A DNA stretch of 60,295 nt, taken from NCBI RefSeq assembly GCF_900113085.1, contig NZ_FOOC01000012.1:1-60295 (forward strand), in the 5' to 3' direction. This stretch comes from Fontimonas thermophila (GTDB lineage Bacteria > Pseudomonadota > Gammaproteobacteria > Nevskiales > Nevskiaceae). The notes beneath the pieces were generated by a model. That model did not search any database and was not told the origin of the DNA. It was given only the letters and a program-made list of their open reading frames with translations. The translations under genes and the position numbers were made by a program. Shown here piece after piece: positions 8,419-17,499 of the stretch (positions are counted from its first letter, which is position 1; each line of letters opens with the position of its first letter).

Positions 8419-9579
8419 ATGCACCCCGTCACCGGCCCGGCACGCCGTCCTCCACGGCCGCGACTGGGACTGCTGATGCCCGACTTCCGCGGCGGCGGTG
8501 CCGAACAGGTCATGGTGACGCTGGCCCAGGAGATTGCACGGCGCGGCTTCGACGTCTGCCTCGTGGTGCTGCGCGCGCACGGCCCACTCGCCGTCGACGG
8601 ATCCGCGGCCGTGCATCAACACGTGCTCGATGCCCGCACTACCCGCGCCGCCGTCAGTGGCCTCCGGCGCTGGCTGCAGGCGTGGCAGCCGCAGGTGCTC
8701 TTGGTATCGCCCTCCCACCTGGGCTGGGCCGCGGCATGGGCCGCGCGCGCAACCACTACGCGGGTCTTCATCCGCGAAGCCAGTACGCTGTCCGCCGAAC
8801 TCGCGGCCCTGCCCTGGACCCAGCGCTGGATCCGCCTGGCGGCGGAAAAATATCTGTGCCGGAATGTCCGGCGCGGCGCACTGTCGCACCGCGCCGCCGC
8901 CGATCTCGCCCACTGCCTGAGACTGCCGCCGGACCGCATCTGCGTGCTACCCAACCCGGTGATTTCGGCGACGCTGTGGCAGCGCGGAGCGCACCGGGTC
9001 GCGCAAACCCCGGCAGCGCTGGATCCAAACCGTCCGATGCGCTACTTGAGTGCCGGCCGGCTCGACCGTCAAAAAGGCATGGATGTGTTGATCCGCGCTT
9101 TTGCCGCCCTCAAGCCGCGCCCCGGCGACCGGCTGCTGATCGCCGGCGAAGGGGCCGAACGCCCCGCGCTGGAAGCGCTGGCGAACACTCTGGGCGTGGC
9201 GTCGCAAGTCGAATTCCTCGGCTATCGGGTCGATCTGATCGACCTCATGCTGGAGGCTTCGGCCTTCGTTCTGGCCTCGCGCTGGGAAGGCCTGCCCGGG
9301 GTTTTGATCCAGGCCTTGGCGAGCGGGCTCCCGGTGGTGGCGACCGACGCACCCGGTGGCGCGGCCGAAATCCTCGAGCAAGGCCGCTGGGGCAGGCTGG
9401 TGCCCGTGGAAGACGTGCATGCACTCTCCGCCGCAATGCAGGCGCTCAGGTACGAACGCCCCGGTCAACCGGACGATGCGTGGCGACAACGCTACGACAT
9501 CGTCCACGCCACCGACCGTTATCTGGACTTCATGGATCTGCCATACCGCAACGGAGACTCCCGACCATGTGCGGAATAG
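8419..9579 (+). CDS. Glycosyltransferase family 4 (GT-B)
   Basis: A 386-residue GT-B enzyme. The N-terminal domain opens with LGLLMPDFRGGGAEQVM, the usual acceptor-side glycine loop. The C-terminal nucleotide-sugar domain has YLSAGRLDRQKGMDVLIRAF and ASRWEGLPGVLIQALASG followed by VVATDAPGGAAEI. The second acidic residue of the E-x7-E motif is Gln here (EGLPGVLIQ), a known variant. ATG 8419 is used; a GTG 20 bases upstream and an internal ATG before DFRGGG are alternatives. It overlaps the asparagine synthase gene by 13 bp. Confidence 0.85.
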   Translation: MHPVTGPARRPPRPRLGLLMPDFRGGGAEQVMVTLAQEIARRGFDVCLVVLRAHGPLAVDGSAAVHQHVLDARTTRAAVSGLRRWLQAWQPQVLLVSPSHLGWAAAWAARATTTRVFIREASTLSAELAALPWTQRWIRLAAEKYLCRNVRRGALSHRAAADLAHCLRLPPDRICVLPNPVISATLWQRGAHRVAQTPAALDPNRPMRYLSAGRLDRQKGMDVLIRAFAALKPRPGDRLLIAGEGAERPALEALANTLGVASQVEFLGYRVDLIDLMLEASAFVLASRWEGLPGVLIQALASGLPVVATDAPGGAAEILEQGRWGRLVPVEDVHALSAAMQALRYERPGQPDDAWRQRYDIVHATDRYLDFMDLPYRNGDSRPCAE

Positions 9580-11492
9580 CGGGAGTGCTACGCCCGCGGA
9601 CGCCAGCCGGCGATGCGCAGGCCGATGCGGCGGCCGTGCGGCGCATGACGGCGGCGCTCGCGCACCGTGGACCGGATGGCGCGGGGCACTGGTTCGATGC
9701 CGAGGCCGGAATCGGCCTGGGACATCGACGGCTCGCGATCATCGACTTGTCCGAACAGGGTGCGCAGCCGATGGTGTCCGCCGATGGGCGCTGGGTATTG
9801 GCGTTCAACGGCGAGATTTACAACTTCCGGGATCTGCGCCAGAGGCTGGACACCGCCGGCCCGCATCCGTGGCGTGGGCATTCCGACACCGAGGTCCTGC
9901 TCGAAGCCATCGCTGCCTGGGGCCTGGAACCGACCCTGGAGCGCGTCGATGGAATGTTCGCGCTGGCCGTGTGGGATCGTGCACAGCAGACGCTGTATCT
10001 GGCCCGCGACCGCTTCGGAGAAAAGCCCTTGTACCTGGCCTGGGACGGCCGACGGCTGACGTTCGCCAGCCAGTTGCGGGCGCTCAGCCTCGCCGATACC
10101 GAACCCCGGGCGCCCGATCCTGCCGGGCTGCGCTGGCTGCTGCGGCTGGGGTACATCCCGGCGCCATGGACGCCGCTTGCCGGTGCGTTCAAGCTGCCGC
10201 CCGGCACCTTTTTGCGGGTCACGGCGGGCGATCCGCCGCCACGGGCCGCCGCCGAGCTCGCCGCGCGCTGCCAGCGCTACTGGGATGCAACGGCCTTCGC
10301 CCGGGTCTGTCGGACACAACCGCCATTGCAGGACCCTGCGCAAGCCCTGCATCTCATCGAGCGGCGTCTCGAAGAAGCGATTGCCAGACGCATGATCGCC
10401 GATGTCCCGCTCGGGGCTTTCCTGTCGGGCGGGATCGACTCCTCTCTGGTCGTTGCCCTGATGAGCAAACTCAGCCGGCGACCGGTGCGCACCTTCACCA
10501 TCGGCTTCGACGATCCCGCCCTGGACGAGACCCTGCCTGCCGCGGAGGTGGCCTCGGCCCTGGGCAGCGAACACCACGCCGAACGTCTGCGCATCGAGGA
10601 TGCCCTGGCCTTGCTGCCCCAACTCGATGGTGTCTATGACGAACCGCTCGCCGACCCTTCGCAGCTGCCGACGATCCTGCTGTGCCGTGTCGCACGCCGG
10701 CATGTGAAGGTCGCCCTGTCTGGCGACGGCGGCGACGAGCTGTTCTTCGGCTATCAACGGCAGTTCAATGCCCTGGCGCTGTGGCGCGTTCTGCGTCGCA
10801 CTCCCCGGGGGATACGCCACGCCGCCGCGCAACTGTGCACGATGCTCGGGCGGATCGACACCGGGCATACGCGGCGGCACTGGCGCCGCGCGGCTTTTCT
10901 GCGCAGCGACAGCGCCGCGGCCCTGCACAGGGCGATGTCCGAGCACTGGGCCATGCCGCACGAAGACCCCACCGCACTGGCGACGGTGGCCGACCCGCGC
11001 CTCGACGACATGGCCAACATGCGGCTCTTCGACCAGACCTTCTACCTGCCAGGCGCGTTGATGCCGAAAAGCGACCGCGCATCGATGGCCGTCGGTCTGG
11101 AATTGCGCATGCCGTTCCTAGAAACCAGCGTGCTGGAAATGGCCTGGCGGATACCCGACACCCTGCTGTTCCGGCAAGGCCAGGGCAAATGGATTCTGCG
11201 GCAATTGCTCGCGCGCCATGTCCCGACAGCGATCGCCCAGCGCCGCAAGCAGGGTTTCGCCATTCCGCTGGCACGCTGGCTGCGCACCGAGCTGCGCGAC
11301 TGGGGCACACGGCTGATCCACGAGGCACCGGACATGCCGGAACTGGGACTCGACCGCCGCGCCCTCAGGGGATTGTGGACGCATCACCTGCGCGGGCGAA
11401 TCGATGCGAGCGATCCTTTGTGGACGGCATTGACGCTCCTGGCCTGGCTGCGTGCCAACCCGGCGACACGCCCGATCCCATGCGCATCCTGA
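9567..11492 (+). CDS. asnB: AsnB-type glutamine-dependent amidotransferase (asparagine synthase family)
   Basis: A 641-residue protein that starts MCGIAGV, so Cys2 becomes the catalytic N-terminal nucleophile after Met removal. The class II glutaminase domain shows HRGPDGAGHW, FNGEIYNF and HSDTEVLLEA. The synthetase domain has the PP-loop SGGIDSS near residue 288 and SGDGGDELFFGY. Within glycan clusters such enzymes often amidate a sugar acid (WbpS-like) rather than make asparagine; which applies here is not decidable from sequence alone. It overlaps both neighbours by 13 bp, so it belongs to the glycan operon. Confidence 0.88.
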   Translation: MCGIAGVLRPRTPAGDAQADAAAVRRMTAALAHRGPDGAGHWFDAEAGIGLGHRRLAIIDLSEQGAQPMVSADGRWVLAFNGEIYNFRDLRQRLDTAGPHPWRGHSDTEVLLEAIAAWGLEPTLERVDGMFALAVWDRAQQTLYLARDRFGEKPLYLAWDGRRLTFASQLRALSLADTEPRAPDPAGLRWLLRLGYIPAPWTPLAGAFKLPPGTFLRVTAGDPPPRAAAELAARCQRYWDATAFARVCRTQPPLQDPAQALHLIERRLEEAIARRMIADVPLGAFLSGGIDSSLVVALMSKLSRRPVRTFTIGFDDPALDETLPAAEVASALGSEHHAERLRIEDALALLPQLDGVYDEPLADPSQLPTILLCRVARRHVKVALSGDGGDELFFGYQRQFNALALWRVLRRTPRGIRHAAAQLCTMLGRIDTGHTRRHWRRAAFLRSDSAAALHRAMSEHWAMPHEDPTALATVADPRLDDMANMRLFDQTFYLPGALMPKSDRASMAVGLELRMPFLETSVLEMAWRIPDTLLFRQGQGKWILRQLLARHVPTAIAQRRKQGFAIPLARWLRTELRDWGTRLIHEAPDMPELGLDRRALRGLWTHHLRGRIDASDPLWTALTLLAWLRANPATRPIPCAS

Positions 11493-12640
11493 TCCTCTCC
11501 GACCTGCCGCCCTTCGTCCTCGGCGGCGCCGAACGGCAAGTCCTCCTGCTGGCGCAGGCCTGGCAGAGCGCCGGCCATCGTGTGCAAGTGCTCGCCCACC
11601 GCACGCCCAGCGGGGTGCACGCGGGGATTCCCGCACGCCATATCCCCCACTTGCGGCACGCCGGCCGGATCCTGCGTGCGGTGACGTTTGCGCTGGGCCT
11701 CGCCCTGCTGCTGCTGCGCGCGCAGCGCCGGGCGGATCTCCTCTACTGCCGGTTCTTCGCAGAAGCGACCTGGGTCTGCGTCGTGCTCAAGCGGTTGGGG
11801 TTGCTGCGGTTGCCACTGGTGGTAACGCCGGCCGCCGCGGGAGAAGGTCGGCACGCCGATTTCGCGCGGCTGCGCCGTCTATGGGGTCACCGTCTCCTGC
11901 TGCGCTGGGCGCGGCGCGAGGTCGATGCCTTCAATGCCATCTCCGAAGGCATCGCCCAGGCTCTCGCCGAGGCGGGCCTACCGGTTTCGGCGCGTATCCC
12001 CAACGGGGTGCGAATCGACGACGACCCCGTCCCGGAACCGGCCGCGTCCTACTGGCTGTTCGTGGGACGGCTCACGCCGCAAAAGGGGGTGGATGTCTTG
12101 CTCGCCGCACTGGCGCTACTGCGCGGGCAGGGTCAGCGTCTGACCCTGCGCATCGTCGGAGAAGGCCCGGCAGAAACGGCATTGCGGGACCAGTGCGCAC
12201 GCCTTCGCCTGACCGATCAGGTCCATTTCCTCGGGCGTCTGCCGCATGCCGATATCCTCGGCTTGCTGCCGCAGGCCAGAGCGCTGGTTCTGCCTTCGCG
12301 CTATGAGGGTCTCTCCAACGCCGCGCTCGAAGCCCTGGCCGCCGGAACACCGGTGATCGCCACGCCTTGCGGCGGCATCGACCGTTATCTCGACGAAAAC
12401 ACCGGCTGGGTCTGCGCGGCCACGCCCGATGCGCTGGCCGCCGCGCTGGCCGCCAGCGCGGCGGAATCACCGGCGCGTCACCAGCAGCGGCGTCACCACT
12501 GCCGGGCGCTGGCACGGACGCACTTCTCGATCACGGCCTGCGCCGATGCCCATCTGCTGCTGTTCGAGCGGCTGTGCCGCGCCGCGCCAGGGCCCGCTCG
12601 TACAGGCCGATGTAACGATCGACCATCGCATCGAGGCTGA
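11480..12640 (+). CDS. Glycosyltransferase family 4 (GT-B)
   Basis: A 386-residue GT-B enzyme. It starts MRILILSDLPPFVLGGAERQ, and the donor-binding domain carries FVGRLTPQKGVDVLLAAL and PSRYEGLSNAALEALAAG, including the E-x7-E motif. The ATG overlaps the end of asnB. This is the last plus-strand gene of the island. Its last 110 bp overlap, tail to tail, the 3' end of the minus-strand glycosyltransferase that follows. Confidence 0.85.
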   Translation: MRILILSDLPPFVLGGAERQVLLLAQAWQSAGHRVQVLAHRTPSGVHAGIPARHIPHLRHAGRILRAVTFALGLALLLLRAQRRADLLYCRFFAEATWVCVVLKRLGLLRLPLVVTPAAAGEGRHADFARLRRLWGHRLLLRWARREVDAFNAISEGIAQALAEAGLPVSARIPNGVRIDDDPVPEPAASYWLFVGRLTPQKGVDVLLAALALLRGQGQRLTLRIVGEGPAETALRDQCARLRLTDQVHFLGRLPHADILGLLPQARALVLPSRYEGLSNAALEALAAGTPVIATPCGGIDRYLDENTGWVCAATPDALAAALAASAAESPARHQQRRHHCRALARTHFSITACADAHLLLFERLCRAAPGPARTGRCNDRPSHRG

Positions 12641-13604
12641 AACCGTCACGCTGCCGCGCACGAGCCCCGGCGGACAGCGCCGCCCACAACGCCGGCTCAT
12701 CTCGCAGCCGCCGTATGGCCGCGGCGAGTGCCTGCGCATCGTCGGGCGGGACCAGTAAACCGCTGACGCCGTCTTCGATGATCTCGACCACCGAGGATGC
12801 AGTGGTGGCAACCACCGGCAGACCATGGCTCATGGCTTCCAGGGGCACCAAGGGCAAGCCTTCGTGCCGCGAAGGGAAGACCAGCACGTCCGCTGCGCGG
12901 TACACCTCGGCCATTGCCGCTGCGCCGTCGATGCGCGGCAGCGCCCGCGCATTGGCCGGCAAGTTCACGCCAGCCGTACCGCCATGCCGGTCCACGGTAT
13001 AGATCAACTCGAAGCCCTCGCCGAGCGCCGCCAACATCGGCGGCAACAGGTCCACGCCCTTGCGGCGACTCCAGTTCCCGCAATACAGCACCCTGAACGT
13101 GCGTCCCGGCGGTCGCATCGGCGCGGCGGTGAACGGCATATTCGCCACACCATTGTGGACGACGACCGGCACGATGCCCGGAAAAGCGCGGCGCACTTCC
13201 TCCGCCGTCGCCCGGCTCACCGCTGCCACCACATCGGCCTGCGCGAGCAGCGCGCGCTCCTGCGGGTAGATCTTCCAGCGATGATAGAGGCGCTGCAGCC
13301 ACGGTTTGCGCAGATCGCCGAATGCCGTATGCACGCACAAATGCACGGTCGCGACGAGTGGCAGATCCTGTGGCACGAAGCGCGGGGATAGCCAGGATGC
13401 GACGTGCACGACCGACACCCAGTCAGGCACCCGCGGGCGCGGCACCGACTGCGGCGCATACTCCGCCCGATGCGGCAGCCAGCTTATCTCGGCGCGGATG
13501 CCGCGTTGCAGAAGACCATCTGCGAGCTGCTCCGTGAACCGATCGGTCCCGGTCGCGGTGCGTACCGCAGGCAGCCAGACGCCCAGCGGCCGTGTTTTGC
13601 TCAT
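12531..13604 (-). CDS. Glycosyltransferase family 4 (GT-B)
   Basis: A 357-residue GT-B enzyme. The C-terminal donor domain has VLYCGNWSRRKGVDLL and FPSRHEGLPLVPLEAMSHG, with both acidic residues of E-x7-E present. Start 13604 is set by an ATGA overlap with the stop of the epimerase gene upstream. Together with that gene and the GT2 gene it forms a minus-strand unit converging on the plus-strand glycan operon. The C-terminal residues (after DRYIGLYERAL) are encoded opposite the end of the neighbouring gene. Confidence 0.83.
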   Translation of the reverse strand: MSKTRPLGVWLPAVRTATGTDRFTEQLADGLLQRGIRAEISWLPHRAEYAPQSVPRPRVPDWVSVVHVASWLSPRFVPQDLPLVATVHLCVHTAFGDLRKPWLQRLYHRWKIYPQERALLAQADVVAAVSRATAEEVRRAFPGIVPVVVHNGVANMPFTAAPMRPPGRTFRVLYCGNWSRRKGVDLLPPMLAALGEGFELIYTVDRHGGTAGVNLPANARALPRIDGAAAMAEVYRAADVLVFPSRHEGLPLVPLEAMSHGLPVVATTASSVVEIIEDGVSGLLVPPDDAQALAAAIRRLRDEPALWAALSAGARARQRDGFSLDAMVDRYIGLYERALARRGTAARTAADGHRRRP

Positions 13605-14692
13605 CCCAGACCGGACAGATAGCGGACGATACGCGCCGAGGGCCCGGGATCCGCCGGCCACCGCGGCGGGCGGCGCAGGGCCGCAGGGCCGTCATTGCAC
13701 ACCCAGTCTACGAGATCGGCGGGCAGATCACGTTCCATGAGCGCGTTGGCTCCCAGCCCGTCCTGGCGCTCGGTCGTCTGCCGCATGATGACGGTCGGAA
13801 CACCCAGGCATGCCAGCTCCTCCTGATTGGAACCGCCATCGGTGAGCACGCATTCGGCCTCCGCCGCCATACACAGAAAGGCGCGATACCCCATCCGCGG
13901 ATAGCGCCGCAGACGCGGCAGGCGATCGAACACGGCCGGCCAGCGCGAACGCTCCAGCCGCTTGTGCGTGGCCGGATGCAACACGAAGTGGACGTCGCGG
14001 TGCTCGGCCAATGCGGCCACTGTCCCCATCAGCCGGTCGAAGCGGCGCGCGCTGTAAAGATTCTGGAACCGGTGCAGGGACACCAGCACGCCCTGCCCCG
14101 ACGGACACATGGCGCGTTGCAGTGCGCCGGTCATGCGCACGGCATCGAGAATGGTGTTGCCCTGGGTTTCGACGACCTCGCAGCGATACCGGCGCATCTG
14201 CATGGCTTCGCGCGGCCCGGGGCAGAACGCCACGTCCGTGAGGCGGAAAACGAGCCGGCGCGTGAGCTCCTCGGGGAACGGATCGAGCAGCTGGGCGGAT
14301 GTCAGGCCGCTCTCCACGTGCAGCACGCGCGCCCCGACCCTGCGCGCGGCCAGCGCGCCCAGCAGGGTCGACAGGGTATCGCCGTGGACGAGGACATCGA
14401 GCGCGCCCTCGATCCGTTGCAATGCGCGCAGCTCGCGAATCAGCCCGGCCAGCGCCCGCGGTGCGAAGCCGAGCAGGGCGCCGACGGTCGCATTCTCTCC
14501 GGCCGGTACGGCCGCGCGCCGCGGTGCGGCAATGGCGAACTCGTGCAACAGATCATCCATGGTGTCGCGATGCTGCCCGGTCATCAACAGATGCGTGGGG
14601 AGCCCGGCTTGCTCGCAGGCGCGGATCACGGGCGCGACCTTGATCAGCTGGGCCCGCGTGCCGATCACGAAAACCACGGATGCCGATGTCAT
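13601..14692 (-). CDS. UDP-N-acetylglucosamine 2-epimerase (WecB family)
   Basis: A 363-residue member of the non-hydrolysing UDP-GlcNAc 2-epimerase family, which makes UDP-ManNAc. Visible motifs are VIGTRAQLIKVAPVI at the N-terminus, VHGDTLSTLLG with HVESGL (usually HVEAGL), and TDGGSNQEELACLGVPTV with RQTTERQ, where the conserved Glu and Arg sit. The start at 14692 (MTSASVVFVIGTR) is preferred; an in-frame extension upstream adds unrelated residues. It would supply a ManNAc-type donor for the glycosyltransferases around it. Confidence 0.82.
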   Translation of the reverse strand: MTSASVVFVIGTRAQLIKVAPVIRACEQAGLPTHLLMTGQHRDTMDDLLHEFAIAAPRRAAVPAGENATVGALLGFAPRALAGLIRELRALQRIEGALDVLVHGDTLSTLLGALAARRVGARVLHVESGLTSAQLLDPFPEELTRRLVFRLTDVAFCPGPREAMQMRRYRCEVVETQGNTILDAVRMTGALQRAMCPSGQGVLVSLHRFQNLYSARRFDRLMGTVAALAEHRDVHFVLHPATHKRLERSRWPAVFDRLPRLRRYPRMGYRAFLCMAAEAECVLTDGGSNQEELACLGVPTVIMRQTTERQDGLGANALMERDLPADLVDWVCNDGPAALRRPPRWPADPGPSARIVRYLSGLG

Positions 14693-14731
14693 CGAGTGCC
14701 TTGTGCGTTCAACGCGCTTGGGTGGGTGCAC

Positions 14732-15592
14732 TCAGTCGGATCTCCGGCTATAGACCAGCGCGGTGATCTGCTCCGATACCAGACCGATGAGAAACACAAT
14801 CACCGCGGCGCTGAGCAGCAGCGTGCTCATGTTGGTGAATCGCCCCATGGTCATGTAGGTGTACGCGTAATATCCGGCACCGAGAACAAAGAAGAGAAAC
14901 GACGCGGGCACGAACAGTTTCAAGGGCGAATACAGCGTCGCGATCTTGAAGATGATCAGCAAGAACCGCACACCGTCCTTGAATGGACGGATGTGGCTGG
15001 ACGTGCCGACACGCCGGTACACGGGAATCGGTTCATACGCCACTGTGTAGGCGCTGCGGAAGAACGCCATCGTGATCGTGGTCGGATAGGAAAATCCGTT
15101 GGGCAGCAGGTGCAGGAATTCCCGGAACTTGTCGGCCCGGACCGCGCGAAAGCCGGAGGTCAGGTCGGCGATCCGGTGGCCGGTCACCCACGAGGCGATG
15201 CGGTTGTACAGCCCGTTGGCAACGCCGCGATGGAGATTGGCCTGGCCATCGCGGCCGCGTGCGCCAACGACCATGTCATAGCCCTCGTCCAGACGCGCGA
15301 GCAGTCGCGCGATCAGCGCGGGGTCGTGCTGGCCGTCGGCGTCCATGAAGACGAGGATCTCCCCGCGTGCGGCGCGGGCACCGCGCTTGATCGCGGCGCC
15401 GTTGCCCATCGAGTAGGGCGAAGACAGGCAGATGACGCCCTGCTGCGCACAAAGACTGCGGGTTGCGTCGGTGGAACCGTCGTCGACGACGATGATCTCG
15501 GCATCCGGCTGGGCCGCGCGCAGCCGCGGGAGCAGCTCGACGAGCGCCTGCGCCTCGTTCTTGGCGGGCAGAATGATGCTGATGGTGCTCAA
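14732..15592 (-). CDS. Glycosyltransferase family 2 with two C-terminal membrane helices (DPM1/GtrB-like)
   Basis: About 286 residues. The GT-A domain has ISIILPAKNEAQALVELLP, IIVVDDGSTDATRS and the metal-binding VFMDADGQHDP. After PNGFSYPTTITMAFFRS comes a region with two membrane spans near the C-terminus. Such enzymes load a sugar onto undecaprenyl phosphate, which would feed GT-C transferases such as those at 1586 and 3589. The likely start is a TTG at 15592 (LSTISIILP); no ATG sits near the conserved N-terminus and longer versions enter the pilB promoter region. It is transcribed divergently from pilB. Confidence 0.8.
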   Translation of the reverse strand: MSTISIILPAKNEAQALVELLPRLRAAQPDAEIIVVDDGSTDATRSLCAQQGVICLSSPYSMGNGAAIKRGARAARGEILVFMDADGQHDPALIARLLARLDEGYDMVVGARGRDGQANLHRGVANGLYNRIASWVTGHRIADLTSGFRAVRADKFREFLHLLPNGFSYPTTITMAFFRSAYTVAYEPIPVYRRVGTSSHIRPFKDGVRFLLIIFKIATLYSPLKLFVPASFLFFVLGAGYYAYTYMTMGRFTNMSTLLLSAAVIVFLIGLVSEQITALVYSRRSD

Positions 15593-15684
15593 GCGGTGAG
15601 TCCGTCCGGGTGGTCCATGCGGCAGGCCGTATTGTGGCCGATCCGGATGCGCTTGCGTGACCACACCACGCGCCGGCAGCACGA

Positions 15685-15712
15685 TTGACGACGGTCCGCA
15701 AGCCCCTATAGT
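15685..15712 (+). promoter_or_regulatory. Sigma-70 promoter of pilB
   Basis: TTGACG (15685-15690) and TATAGT (15707-15712) are separated by 16 bp and lie 28 bp before the pilB ATG. This is the strongest sigma-70-type signal in the region. Confidence 0.75.
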
Positions 15713-15739
15713 GAGGGGTATCCAACCCTCATGTGAGCG

Positions 15740-17476
15740 ATGGCTACACCCGCTACACCTGGCAGCGTTTTCCTGGGCGGTCTGGCGCGACGGCTGGTCG
15801 CCGACGGTTTGTTGACCGAGGAGGTGGCGCGCGCGCATCAGCAAAAAGCGCTCAAGACCGGCGTTCCTTTCGTCTCGGTGCTGGTCGAATCCAAGGCGGT
15901 CAGCCCGCAGATCATCGCCGAAACCGCGAGCGTGGAATTCGGGGTGCCCCTGCTCGATCTGAGCGCAGTCGAGATCGACCCCGCATTGGTCAGGGAAGTC
16001 AGCGAAAAAGTGCTGCGCAAGGCGCACGCGCTACCGCTGTTCAAGCGCGCCAAGAAGATGTACGTGGCGGTTTCCGATCCCACGAATCTGCAGGCGCTCG
16101 ACGAAATCAAGTTCGCCACCGGCCACCAGACCGAGCCCATTCTCGTCACCGAGGACAAGCTGGCCAAGGCGCTCGAATCGGCGATCCAGCAGGCCGAATC
16201 CCAGCAGATGAACCTGGGCGATGCCGATCTCGAGAATCTCGAGGTGGTCGAGGGTGGGGATACCGAGGGCGGCGGTGTCGATATCACCAAAGCGGATGCC
16301 GAGGATGCGCCGATCATCCGCTACGTCAACAAGATCCTCGTCGATGCCATCCAGCAGGGCGCTTCGGATATCCATTTCGAGCCTTACGAAAAAAGCTACC
16401 GGATCCGGTATCGCAAGGATGGCGAGCTCAAGACCGTCGCCACCCCGCCGGTGACCCAGGCCGGGCGGCTCGCCGCGCGCATCAAGGTCATGTCGCGCCT
16501 GGATCTCGCCGAGCGGCGCATCCCCCAGGACGGGCGCATCAAGCTGTATCTATCGAAAACCAAGGCCATCGACTTCCGCGTCAGCACCTGCCCGACGCTG
16601 TTCGGTGAAAAAATCGTCTGCCGCATCCTCGATCCTTCCAGTGCCCAGCTGGGCATCGACGCACTGGGCTACGAGCCCGAACAAAAAGAAGCCTATCTGC
16701 GGGCCCTGCAGAAGCCACAGGGCATGATCCTGGTGACGGGACCGACCGGCTCGGGCAAGACGGTGTCGCTGTACACCGGTCTGAACATCCTCAACACCGA
16801 GGACATCAACATCTCGACGGCGGAAGATCCCGCGGAAATCAATCTGCCCGGCATCAACCAGGTCAACGTCAACCCCAAGGTGGGACTGACCTTTGCCGCG
16901 GCGCTCAAATCCTTCCTGCGCCAGGATCCCGACGTGATCATGGTCGGCGAGATCCGCGATCTGGAAACGGCCGAGATCGCGATCAAGGCGGCGCAGACCG
17001 GCCACCTGGTGCTCTCCACGCTGCATACCAATGACGCCCCGCAGACCATCGTGCGTCTGATGAACATGGGCGTGCCGGCCTACAACCTCGCCTCGACGCT
17101 GACGCTGATCATCGCCCAGCGGCTGGCGCGCAAGCTCTGCAAGAACTGCTGCCGGCCGGCGGAGATTCCCAAGGCGGAACTGATCCGCCAGGGGTTCACC
17201 GAGGAAGAGGTCAACACCCCCGGCTTTACCATCTATCAGGCCGTGGGTTGCGATCAGTGCGACCACAGCGGCTACAAGGGCCGTACGGGCATTTATCAGG
17301 TCATGCCGTTCTCGGAGGCCATGGGGCGCATCATCATGGAGGGCGGCAATGCGATCGACATCGCCGACCAGGCACGCAGAGAGGGTATTTCCGACCTGCG
17401 GCAGTCGGCGCTGCGCAAGGTCAAGGCGGGCATCATCGACCTGGTACAGGCCAACGCCTGTACCATGGGTGATTGA
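15740..17476 (+). CDS. pilB: Type IV pilus assembly ATPase PilB
   Basis: A 578-residue secretion ATPase that powers pilus extension at the inner-membrane base. It has the N-terminal GSPII_E/PilZ-interacting-type domain, the Walker A motif GPTGSGKT (about residues 334-341), Walker B region VGEIRDLETAEIA and the His box TGHLVLSTLHTND. The four-cysteine zinc element (CKNCC, then GCDQCDHSGYKGRTG) is present, which separates PilB from PilT. The length is normal. It is followed by pilC after a 23-bp gap with a good ribosome site. Confidence 0.96.
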   Translation: MATPATPGSVFLGGLARRLVADGLLTEEVARAHQQKALKTGVPFVSVLVESKAVSPQIIAETASVEFGVPLLDLSAVEIDPALVREVSEKVLRKAHALPLFKRAKKMYVAVSDPTNLQALDEIKFATGHQTEPILVTEDKLAKALESAIQQAESQQMNLGDADLENLEVVEGGDTEGGGVDITKADAEDAPIIRYVNKILVDAIQQGASDIHFEPYEKSYRIRYRKDGELKTVATPPVTQAGRLAARIKVMSRLDLAERRIPQDGRIKLYLSKTKAIDFRVSTCPTLFGEKIVCRILDPSSAQLGIDALGYEPEQKEAYLRALQKPQGMILVTGPTGSGKTVSLYTGLNILNTEDINISTAEDPAEINLPGINQVNVNPKVGLTFAAALKSFLRQDPDVIMVGEIRDLETAEIAIKAAQTGHLVLSTLHTNDAPQTIVRLMNMGVPAYNLASTLTLIIAQRLARKLCKNCCRPAEIPKAELIRQGFTEEEVNTPGFTIYQAVGCDQCDHSGYKGRTGIYQVMPFSEAMGRIIMEGGNAIDIADQARREGISDLRQSALRKVKAGIIDLVQANACTMGD

Positions 17477-17499
17477 ACACAGGCTGCAGAGGAACGACG

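Noticed and set aside
13592-15688. A 698-codon plus-strand frame opposite the epimerase and GT2 genes
   Set aside because: Composition is that of an antisense shadow; the minus-strand genes have clear family motifs throughout.
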